Position numbers and translations under genes: made by a program. Below the pieces are notes generated by a model. It searched no databases, was not told the DNA's origin, and saw only the letters and a program-made list of their open reading frames with translations. Of a stretch of 9,478 nt of DNA, positions 1 through 8,747 are shown in pieces (within the stretch, counting starts at the first letter, position 1; the number at the start of each line of letters is the position of its first letter). Origin of the DNA: JBDIAR01 sp039812545 (lineage in GTDB: Bacteria > Actinomycetota > Actinomycetes > Actinomycetales > Dermatophilaceae); contig JBDIAR010000134.1 of the NCBI GenBank assembly GCA_039812545.1, positions 1-9,478 on the forward strand, read 5' to 3'.

Positions 1-2094
1 CTCGCGAACGAGGGAACCGACCGGATCTTCGTCCTCGTCGTCGAGTTCGGGAACGAGCAGTACCCCAACCCGATCTTCCAGGGCCCGCCCGCGGACGGCA
101 GCACGACCGACGTCACCGGACCGCTGCACAACGAGATCCCGGCACCGGACCGCAGCGTCGACAACACCACCTTGTGGCAGGCCGACTACACCCCGGCCCA
201 CTACCAGGACATGTACTTCAACCGGATGAAGACCTACTACGAGACGCAGTCCTCGGGCCGCTACTCGGTCAGCGGCGACGTCCAGGGCTGGGTCAAGGTG
301 CCCTTCAACGAGGCGCTCTACGGCCGGAACTACTGCGGCGGCATCGTCTGCAACACCAGCAAGGCGCTGGTGCGTGACGCTCTCGCCGTCTGGGTCGAGC
401 AGCAGCTGAAGTCCGGCAAGACGATGGCCGACATCACGGCATACCTGAAGACCTTCGACCAGCAGGACCGCTACGACCTGGACGGCGACGGCAACTTCAA
501 CGAGCCGGACGGCTTCATCGACCACTTCCAGATCGTCCACGCCGGCGGCGACGAGGCCGCGGGCGACCCCCACCAGGGCACCGACGCCATCTGGAGCCAC
601 CGCTGGTATGCCAACCTGCAGGGCGGCGGTCCCGGTGGCATGGCCGGGGTCAACATCGGCACGAACGGCGGGCTGGTCAACAGCTCCCTCGTCCCGAACA
701 ACGCGACCGGGGTCTGGGTGGGCGACTACACGATGCAGCCGGAGAACGGCGGCCTCGGGGTGTTCGCCCACGAGTACGGCCACGACCTCGGTCTGCCGGA
801 CCTCTACGACACCTCCGGCAACACCGGCGGCGCCGAGAACTCGACGGCCTTCTGGACGCTGATGTCCTCCGGCGCCAATATCGGCGACGGCAGCCCGAAG
901 GGCATCGGCGACGCCCCGACCGACCTCAGTGCGTGGGAACTGCTCCAGCTCGGCTGGCTGAACGCGCAGGGTGCCAACGGCCCGTTCTACCAGGTCGTCA
1001 AGGCCGGCGAGAAGGCCAACGTCAAGCTCGGCCCGAATGTGCCGGCGACCAAGTCACCGCAGGCCCTGATCGTCACCCTGCCCGACAAGAAGGTCGACAA
1101 GAAGGTCGGCCCGGGAGCGGAGGCCGGCGACTACTTCGCGGCCCTCGGCGCGGCCAACTCGACCGCCACGTTGACGGCCTCGGTCGCCGGGTCCAGTCTG
1201 ACCGCCAAGGTGCGGTACGACATGGAAGAGGACTACGACTACGCGTACCTGCAGGCGCAGGTGGGCGGTGCGTGGGTCTCGGTGCCGACCAACCTGTCCA
1301 GCGCGACCACCCCGTACGGGATGACCGGGACCTCGGCCGGGTCCGCCACCGGCGCCTGGGTCGACCTGACGGCCACCTTGCCGGCGGGGACGACGGCCGT
1401 CCGGTTCGCCTACTCCTGCGACCCCGCGGTCTTCGGGGAGGGCTTCTTCGTCGACTCGGTCGCGGTCGACGGCAAGGCGGTGGCCGACTCGGCGTGGACC
1501 CTCGACGGCTTCCAGCAGGTCGTGAACGGCGTCATCGTTCAGAAGTTCTTCAACGCCTATGTCGCGGAGAACCGTCAGTACGACGGCTACGACGCGTCGC
1601 TGAAGACGGCATACAACTTCGGCTTCCTCGACTCCCGTCCGGACTGGGTCGAGAACTACCCGTACCAGAACGGCCTGCTCGTCTGGTACTGGAACGAGCA
1701 GTATGCCGACAACAACGTCGGGGAGCACCCCGGCGGTGGTCTGCTCCTTCCGGTGGACGCCCACCCGACGTTCCACCACTACACCGATGGCACGCTGATG
1801 CGTCCGCGGCTGCTGTCCTACGACTCCACCTTCGGAGTCCGGGCCACCGACGCGATCACGGTCCACAAGAACGGCGTTGCCGCCTCGATCCCGTCGCAGC
1901 GGGCCGTCCCGACCTTCGACGACACCAAGACCTGGTGGTACAACTGCGACTCCGACGCCTGCACGGGTTCGCATGCCGGGCGGTACCAGCCGGGCTGGGT
2001 CGGTGTCGACGTGCCGAAGACCGGTACGACGATCACCGTCACCGGGCTGGGCAACGGCGGTCACCTGAACCTGACGGTGGGTCCCAAGAAGTAA
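1..2094 (+). CDS. Secreted M6-family (immune inhibitor A-like) zinc metalloprotease, 5'-truncated by window
   Basis: The frame is open from base 1, so the 697 visible residues are the mature and C-terminal part; signal peptide and propeptide lie upstream. Numbering from base 1, the zinc motif H257-E-Y-G-H261 continues as DLGLPDLYD, and a WTLMSSG segment follows (about residues 284-290). Together these are diagnostic of the M6/InhA peptidases, where the two His bind zinc and the Glu is catalytic. Residues 159-170 form an EF-hand-like calcium loop (D159, D161, D163, N165, N167, D170, with Gly at 164). Residues about 377-495 look like the beta-sandwich (VEG/MAM-like) domain of InhA proteins, with the acidic stretch MEEDYDY. 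The C terminus carries no membrane anchor, so the enzyme is probably released to degrade external proteins. A TTG at 172 is an internal codon and not the start. A strong hairpin follows 16 bases after the stop. Family assignment is firm; the substrate is unknown. Confidence 0.93.
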   Translation, partial: LANEGTDRIFVLVVEFGNEQYPNPIFQGPPADGSTTDVTGPLHNEIPAPDRSVDNTTLWQADYTPAHYQDMYFNRMKTYYETQSSGRYSVSGDVQGWVKVPFNEALYGRNYCGGIVCNTSKALVRDALAVWVEQQLKSGKTMADITAYLKTFDQQDRYDLDGDGNFNEPDGFIDHFQIVHAGGDEAAGDPHQGTDAIWSHRWYANLQGGGPGGMAGVNIGTNGGLVNSSLVPNNATGVWVGDYTMQPENGGLGVFAHEYGHDLGLPDLYDTSGNTGGAENSTAFWTLMSSGANIGDGSPKGIGDAPTDLSAWELLQLGWLNAQGANGPFYQVVKAGEKANVKLGPNVPATKSPQALIVTLPDKKVDKKVGPGAEAGDYFAALGAANSTATLTASVAGSSLTAKVRYDMEEDYDYAYLQAQVGGAWVSVPTNLSSATTPYGMTGTSAGSATGAWVDLTATLPAGTTAVRFAYSCDPAVFGEGFFVDSVAVDGKAVADSAWTLDGFQQVVNGVIVQKFFNAYVAENRQYDGYDASLKTAYNFGFLDSRPDWVENYPYQNGLLVWYWNEQYADNNVGEHPGGGLLLPVDAHPTFHHYTDGTLMRPRLLSYDSTFGVRATDAITVHKNGVAASIPSQRAVPTFDDTKTWWYNCDSDACTGSHAGRYQPGWVGVDVPKTGTTITVTGLGNGGHLNLTVGPKK

Positions 2095-2110
2095 GTGACG
2101 AATACCCCAT

Positions 2111-2159
2111 GATTGGGGGTACTCCGTGGTGCCGGACCGACCACGGGGTGCCCCCAATC
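2111..2159 (+). terminator. Strong 20-bp-stem hairpin between the M6 protease and pepN
   Basis: The arms are 2111-2130 and 2140-2159 with a 9-nt loop at 2131-2139. All 20 positions pair on the + strand RNA: 18 Watson-Crick pairs plus two U-G wobbles at 2120 and 2123. On the opposite strand those two would be A-C mismatches, so the structure favours the + transcript. There is no U-tract, which is common for actinobacterial (I-shaped) terminators. It most likely ends the protease mRNA. A smaller competing hairpin, TACCCC at 2103-2108 with GGGGTA at 2116-2121, shares part of the left arm. It ends 28 bases before the pepN start, so a role in the pepN leader is an alternative. Confidence 0.7.
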
Positions 2160-2172
2160 GCCGTCTCCGAAC

Positions 2173-2176
2173 GGAG
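2173..2176 (+). promoter_or_regulatory. Ribosome binding site of pepN (GGAG)
   Basis: GGAG lies 11 bases before the ATG at 2188. The spacing is slightly long, but this is the only purine-rich site near a start that matches the conserved beginning of PepN. It supports ATG 2188 over an in-frame TTG at 2113, which sits inside the upstream hairpin. Confidence 0.55.
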
Positions 2177-2187
2177 TCCCGACAGCC

Positions 2188-4719
<2,532 letters not shown>

Positions 4720-4740
4720 GACCGGCGCTGCGCCGGGGTC
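4720..4740 (+). terminator. Possible weak terminator hairpin after pepN
   Basis: It starts immediately after the pepN TGA. CCGGCG (4722-4727) pairs with CGCCGG (4731-4736) around a 3-nt loop, and GA/TC can extend the stem past a two-G bulge. There is no U-tract. It sits between pepN and the thi promoter and could end the pepN message, but a short GC-rich palindrome is easily found by chance here. Confidence 0.35.
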
Positions 4741-4761
4741 GTGCCGGCCCTGTCCATGCGG

Positions 4762-4767
4762 TAGGTT
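4762..4767 (+). promoter_or_regulatory. Candidate -10 element (TAGGTT) for the thiC operon
   Basis: TAGGTT fits the actinobacterial TANNNT -10 consensus. Transcription would start near 4773-4775, exactly at the 5' edge of the riboswitch, which is the main support. No good -35 hexamer is seen 16-18 bases upstream; weak or absent -35 elements are common in this group. Confidence 0.45.
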
Positions 4768-4774
4768 CGAGCCA

Positions 4775-4868
4775 CCCACCGCGGGAGCTCTGGCAAGGGC
4801 TGAGATCGGGCTGACGCCGCCCGGACCGTTCGAACCTGTCCGGACAATGCCGGCGTAGGAAGGAAGGG
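4775..4868 (+). promoter_or_regulatory. TPP riboswitch (THI-box) controlling thiC-MFS-thiM
   Basis: This RNA element senses thiamine diphosphate and turns off the downstream thiamine genes. The conserved core is present in order: CTGAGA (4800-4805), AACCTG (4833-4838), and the CCGGACAATGCCGGCGTAGGA block (4840-4860). Helices can be drawn: P2 as AGCTCT (4786-4791) with AGGGCT (4796-4801), P3 as CGGGC (4807-4811) with GCCCG (4819-4823), and a CCGG/CCGG stem in the 3' arm. P1 can form from CCC-A-CC (4775-4780) with GG-AA-GGG (4862-4868). The last strand is also the thiC ribosome binding site, and no intrinsic terminator fits in the 6 bases left before the ATG. Control is therefore probably at translation initiation, by hiding the Shine-Dalgarno when ligand is bound. 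The identity is very secure; the mechanism is inferred. Confidence 0.95.
4862..4868 (+). promoter_or_regulatory. thiC ribosome binding site (GGAAGGG) inside riboswitch helix P1
   Basis: A purine-rich site 6 bases before ATG 4875. It can pair with CCC-A-CC at 4775-4780 to close P1 of the riboswitch, giving a direct on/off switch for translation. Confidence 0.6.
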
Positions 4869-4874
4869 CCCGCA

Positions 4875-6545
4875 ATGGCCGAATTGCATGCCCAGCACCG
4901 ACTCGCTCATCTCGATGACGCGGACCTGCGGGTCCCGGTGACCGCGATCAGACTGCACGCGTCACCCGACGGCTCGCCGAATTCCGACGTCCACGTCTAT
5001 CGGACGATGGGTCCGCAGCGCGATGACGCCGACCTATCGGCGGGCCTGAATTCGTTGCGGGAGAGCTGGATCGACGCTCGCGGCGACACCGAGGCGACCG
5101 CTTCGGGGGCTCGGCGCGCGATTCGGGGCCGCGCCGTCACCCAACTGCACTATGCCCGCCGTGGCGTCGTCACACCCGAAATGCGTTACGTCGCCACGCG
5201 TGAGGGCTGCGAGGTCTCGCTCGTCGTCGCCGAGGTGGCGGCCGGTAGGGCCATCATTCCCGCCAATGTCAACCATCCCGAGTCCGAACCGATGATCATC
5301 GGGCGTCGTTTCCTCACCAAGGTCAACGCCAATATCGGACACTCCGCCGTGGGCAGTTCCATCGCGGAAGAGATCGACAAGCTGCGCTGGGCCACGCGGT
5401 GGGGCGCCGACACGGTCATGGACCTCTCGACCGGTTCCGACATCCACGCGACCAGGGAGTGGATCGTGCGCAACTCGCCCGTCCCGATCGGGACCGTCCC
5501 GATCTACCAGGCGTTGGAGAAGGTCGACGGTCGCGCCGAACGCCTCACGTGGGAACTGTTCCGCGACACCGTGATCGAGCAAGCAGAACAAGGCGTCGAC
5601 TACATGACGATCCATGCCGGTGTGCTCCTGCGCTATGTCCCGTTGACCGCGGACCGGATCACCGGCATCGTCAGCCGCGGTGGGTCGATCATGGCCGGGT
5701 GGTGCCTGGCCCACCACGAAGAGTCCTTCCTGTACACCCACTTCGACGAACTCTGCGAGATCTTCGCGGCATACGACATCGCCTTCTCCCTCGGCGACGG
5801 ACTGCGGCCCGGCTGCACGGCCGACGCCGACGACGAGGCGCAGCTCAGCGAGCTGCGGACCCTTGGCGAACTCACCGAACGCGCTTGGGCGCACGACGTT
5901 CAGGTCATGGTGGAGGGGCCGGGTCATGTGCCGTTGAACCGGGTCGAGCGCAATGTCGCCCTGCAACAGCAGTGGTGCCACGGCGCGCCGTTCTACACGC
6001 TCGGCCCGCTCGTCACCGACATCGCGCCGGGCTACGACCACATCACCTCCGCGATCGGCGCGGCGGTCATCGCGATGCACGGCACCGCGATGCTCTGCTA
6101 CGTCACGCCAAAGGAGCACCTCGGGCTGCCCAATCGAGATGACGTGAAGACCGGTGTCATCACCTACAAAATCGCGGCCCATGCTGCCGACGTCGCCAAG
6201 GGTCACCCGGGTGCGCGAGACCGGGACGACGCCTTGTCCAAGGCGCGCTTCGAGTTCCGCTGGCACGACCAGTTCGCCCTGTCCCTCGATCCCGAGACCG
6301 CGATCGCCTACCACGACGAGACCCTGCCCGCCGAACCGGCCAAGACGGCTCACTTCTGTTCGATGTGCGGGCCGAAGTTCTGCTCAATGCGGATCTCCCA
6401 GGACATCCGAGACGCGTATGCCGTTGCACGGACTGCTGATTCGGCTGAGGTCGCGTCCGGGATGGCACAGAAGTCGCGCGAGTTCGTTGAACTCGGGGCG
6501 GGCGTCTACCTCGACGAGCGCACCGTGACGACACGTTTGCCGTGA
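4875..6545 (+). CDS. thiC: Phosphomethylpyrimidine synthase ThiC
   Basis: ThiC is a cytoplasmic radical-SAM enzyme that rearranges 5-aminoimidazole ribotide into HMP phosphate, the pyrimidine precursor of thiamine. The 556-residue protein keeps the C-terminal iron-sulfur motif C495-X2-C498-X4-C503 within HFCSMCGPKFCSM, the family hallmark. The MVEGPGHVPLN block (H351) and GYDHITSAIG block (H389) fit the conserved metal/substrate-binding region. RRGVVTPEMRYVA, near residues 95-107, matches the usual start of the barrel core. It is shorter than the E. coli enzyme of about 630 residues, as is usual in actinobacteria. The ATG at 4875 follows the riboswitch and its GGAAGGG site. The stop overlaps the next start (TGATG at 6543-6547), so the transporter gene is probably translated by coupling. 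The ligands HMP-P kinase (thiD) and thiamine-phosphate synthase (thiE) needed downstream are not in the window. No odd residues seen in the motifs. Confidence 0.97.
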   Translation: MAELHAQHRLAHLDDADLRVPVTAIRLHASPDGSPNSDVHVYRTMGPQRDDADLSAGLNSLRESWIDARGDTEATASGARRAIRGRAVTQLHYARRGVVTPEMRYVATREGCEVSLVVAEVAAGRAIIPANVNHPESEPMIIGRRFLTKVNANIGHSAVGSSIAEEIDKLRWATRWGADTVMDLSTGSDIHATREWIVRNSPVPIGTVPIYQALEKVDGRAERLTWELFRDTVIEQAEQGVDYMTIHAGVLLRYVPLTADRITGIVSRGGSIMAGWCLAHHEESFLYTHFDELCEIFAAYDIAFSLGDGLRPGCTADADDEAQLSELRTLGELTERAWAHDVQVMVEGPGHVPLNRVERNVALQQQWCHGAPFYTLGPLVTDIAPGYDHITSAIGAAVIAMHGTAMLCYVTPKEHLGLPNRDDVKTGVITYKIAAHAADVAKGHPGARDRDDALSKARFEFRWHDQFALSLDPETAIAYHDETLPAEPAKTAHFCSMCGPKFCSMRISQDIRDAYAVARTADSAEVASGMAQKSREFVELGAGVYLDERTVTTRLP

Positions 6546-7912
6546 TGACCACGGACACGCCGACCGGGCCGGCGGCTCGCTCGTGGCTGGTGCCCGGACT
6601 TCCGCCGGCCGGCCGGGCTGCGGTGCGTGGGGGAGTGCTCGGCAACTACGTCGACCAGGTCAACATTTTCCTACCCGTCACCGCCCTCGCGCCCGCCCTG
6701 CCGACCCTTGCGGGAGCGCACGCGACGTCCACGACCGCCGCCTATGTCGTCATGGCGACGCTGATCGGCCGGCCTTTGGGCGCAATGGTTTTCGGCCGCA
6801 TCTCGGATCGGGTCGGTCGTACGAGCACGACGAAGGTGGCCATTGCCGGGACGGCGACCTGCTCCCTGGCGATTGCCGGCATACCCTCGGAGTCGGTCAT
6901 CGGGCCGTGGTGCATCGCCGGTGTCATCGCCTTGCGCTTCCTCGGTGGTGTCTTCCTCGCCGGGGAGTACACCTCGGCCATTCCCCTCGCCATGGAGTGG
7001 TCGGCGCCGCGCCGACGAGGGCTGGTGTCCGGGCTGATCATGTCGATGGCGCCATGGGCTCAAGCAACCATCGCATTGGTGACCGTCGGACTGCTGGCCC
7101 TCCTGGGCGGTCCGGCGTATGCGGCGTGGGGCTGGCGGATCTCGTTCGCCTGCGGGGGAATTGCGTCGATCCTGATGCTCGGGTACTACTCCCGTAACGT
7201 CGCCGACGCAGCTGTCCCGTCGTGTCGACCGGTGGTGAGCGAGGCTGTGTGGCCGGGGCTGCGCGCGATTCTCGCCGGCCGGTATGCCGGTTCGTTCTGG
7301 CGGGTCTTCGGGCTCATGTCCGGTCTGTGGTTCATGACGAACATGGTCGTCATCGTGCTGACCGCTCGCCTGGCCGGCGGGTCCGGGCTTTCGGCGCAGC
7401 AGGCGTCCTCGGCGATGGCGGTGGCCTCGATCGCGCAGGCGCTCGTCATGGCCTGCGCCGGTCACCTGTCGACACTGGTCGGCCGGCGGAGATTCCTCGT
7501 CGGCTGGGGCGTGCTGGCGGCGGTGGCGGGACCGCTGCTGTGGCCGGTGGTCACGGCTGCGCGGACCTGGCCTGCCGCGGCGATCGGTGCCGCGCTGCTC
7601 CAGGTGGTGACGGTCTGCGCATACGGCCCGATCGGTGCCTATCTCAGCGAGTCCTTCCCGGCCCGGGTTCGTGCGACCGGGTACGGCACGGCATACAGCT
7701 TGAGCATTGTCATCCCCGCGCTGTATCCGTACTATCTGCCGGCGCTGCAAGAGCGTTGGGGGCCAAACGGATCCGTCTGCGCCTTGCTGGCCCTGGGCGG
7801 ACTGCTCGTAGCCACGTGCGCCAGGCTGGGGCCGGCGCTCACTCCGGCGCAAACAGCCGCCGATGTCGAGTCAGTCGCGGCGAGGGCGGAGGCGGTCAAT
7901 GTCCGAGGTTGA
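6545..7912 (+). CDS. MFS transporter in the TPP-riboswitch operon, candidate thiamine-precursor importer
   Basis: The 455-residue protein has about 12 hydrophobic segments. The loop after TM2 carries the MFS signature G84-R-I-S-D88-R-V-G91-R92, repeated in degenerate form after TM8 (GHLSTLVGRRR, 306-316). ESFPARVRATG at 369-379 resembles the motif before TM11 in the sugar-porter and metabolite:H+ symporter branches, as does GEYTSAIPLAMEW at 140-152. It is an inner-membrane secondary transporter, probably proton-coupled. The ATG at 6545 overlaps the thiC stop and has no clear Shine-Dalgarno, which fits translational coupling; a GTG at 6542 is an alternative. It overlaps thiM by 14 bases at its 3' end. 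Being locked between thiC and thiM under the riboswitch, it most likely moves thiamine or a precursor; hydroxyethylthiazole, the ThiM substrate, is the best guess. MFS proteins in other thi operons (ThiU of Pasteurellaceae) have been predicted to do this. The substrate is inference only. Confidence 0.88.
   Translation: MTTDTPTGPAARSWLVPGLPPAGRAAVRGGVLGNYVDQVNIFLPVTALAPALPTLAGAHATSTTAAYVVMATLIGRPLGAMVFGRISDRVGRTSTTKVAIAGTATCSLAIAGIPSESVIGPWCIAGVIALRFLGGVFLAGEYTSAIPLAMEWSAPRRRGLVSGLIMSMAPWAQATIALVTVGLLALLGGPAYAAWGWRISFACGGIASILMLGYYSRNVADAAVPSCRPVVSEAVWPGLRAILAGRYAGSFWRVFGLMSGLWFMTNMVVIVLTARLAGGSGLSAQQASSAMAVASIAQALVMACAGHLSTLVGRRRFLVGWGVLAAVAGPLLWPVVTAARTWPAAAIGAALLQVVTVCAYGPIGAYLSESFPARVRATGYGTAYSLSIVIPALYPYYLPALQERWGPNGSVCALLALGGLLVATCARLGPALTPAQTAADVESVAARAEAVNVRG
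7888..7892 (+). promoter_or_regulatory. Ribosome binding site of thiM (GGAGG)
   Basis: A perfect GGAGG inside the end of the transporter gene, 6 bases before ATG 7899. It decides the thiM start against an in-frame ATG at 7863, which has no such site and would add 12 Arg/Ser-rich residues not typical of ThiM. Confidence 0.8.
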
Positions 7913-8747
7913 CCGGGCGACGGTCGCCGCGGCGGTGCGCGCCCGGGCGCCGTTGGTCCACTGCATCACCGCTGCGGTGTCGATGGGCCTGGTCGCCGAC
8001 GGGTTGCTCGCCGTCGGCGCCCGCCCGATGATGACGGAGACCGCCCAGGAAGCGCCTACTCTCGTGGGCCTGGCAGATGCTTTGCTCGTCAACCTCGGAA
8101 CGTTGAGTGTCGATGGGGCGCAAGGGATTCCGCCGACGGTGGCGGCGGCTGTCGCGCACGAGGTCCCGTGGGTTCTCGACCCGGCCGCGATCGGGGTCGC
8201 TCCGGTCCGCACCGCGCTGGCACGGGCCCTTCTCGACGTGGGTCCGGCGGTGATCCGCGGGAACGCCTCGGAGATCCTGTGTCTGGCGGGTGAGGGGTGT
8301 GGCGGTCGCGGACCGGACACCCTGGCGAACGCGGAGGAGGCGCTCGGCGCCGCGCGACGGTTGGCGCGGCATACGGGCGCAGTGGTCGCGGTCTCCGGCG
8401 TGACGGATCTGGTGACGGACGGGACTAAAGTTGCTCGGCTGCAACGGGGTTCGGCGCTCCTGTCGCGAGTCACCGGCACCGGATGCCTCTTGGGCGCCGT
8501 CACGGCGGCCTGCCTGGCGGTGGTCGAACCCTTCGCGGCGGCACTCACGGCGACGACCTGGCTCGCCGTCGCCGGGGAGTATGCCGAACGCGCCTCGAGC
8601 GGTCCGGGATCGTTCCGAGTCGCTCTCCTGGATGCCCTCGATCAGGTGACCGATGCAGAACTCCGGTCAGTGTCGGCGGAGTCTGGCCAGGGCGATCAGG
8701 CTCAACCCGACGACGACTCCGGCCGCCCCCCACCACAGGACGGTTGA
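7899..8747 (+). CDS. thiM: Hydroxyethylthiazole kinase ThiM, with divergent substrate loop
   Basis: ThiM phosphorylates 4-methyl-5-hydroxyethylthiazole with ATP in the cytoplasm, the salvage route to the thiazole half of thiamine. The 282 residues show the ribokinase-like family motifs: PLVHCIT (18-24), NLGTL, D94-P95, R120-G-N-A-S-E125, a VSGVTD strand, and VTGTG-C196-LLGA with the conserved active-site Cys. GPGSF followed by an amphipathic helix ends the fold near residue 254. The remaining 28 residues are polar and Asp/Pro-rich, look disordered, and lie antisense to the membrane anchor of the opposite gene. Unusual points: the family usually has ITN..V..NF.AN where this protein has ITAAVSMGLVAD (23-34), losing the Asn at 25 known to contact the thiazole, and DPVG is replaced by DPAAIG (94-99). 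The start overlaps the transporter by 14 bases. The family is confident; the exact substrate is less certain. Confidence 0.9.
   Translation: MSEVDRATVAAAVRARAPLVHCITAAVSMGLVADGLLAVGARPMMTETAQEAPTLVGLADALLVNLGTLSVDGAQGIPPTVAAAVAHEVPWVLDPAAIGVAPVRTALARALLDVGPAVIRGNASEILCLAGEGCGGRGPDTLANAEEALGAARRLARHTGAVVAVSGVTDLVTDGTKVARLQRGSALLSRVTGTGCLLGAVTAACLAVVEPFAAALTATTWLAVAGEYAERASSGPGSFRVALLDALDQVTDAELRSVSAESGQGDQAQPDDDSGRPPPQDG

Noticed and set aside
2113..2187. Upstream TTG start for pepN adding 25 residues
   Set aside because: It starts inside the hairpin, has no ribosome site, and adds Pro/Gly-rich residues absent from PepN proteins. ATG 2188 has GGAG upstream.
5034..6353. Long minus-strand open frame opposite thiC
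   Set aside because: It lies wholly within thiC, which has intact family motifs. The antisense translation is low in recognisable structure, and the open frame follows from third-position GC bias.
6671..7852. Minus-strand open frame opposite the MFS transporter
   Set aside because: Its translation is Arg/Gln/His-rich with no domain. The + strand has convincing transporter motifs and coupled start and stop overlaps.
7863..7898. Upstream ATG start for thiM
   Set aside because: It adds 12 Arg/Ser-rich residues and lacks a ribosome site, whereas ATG 7899 follows GGAGG by 6 bases.
8429..8445. Inverted repeat GTTGC/GCAAC inside thiM
   Set aside because: Five base pairs in coding sequence of an enzyme with conserved residues around it; chance is the simplest explanation.
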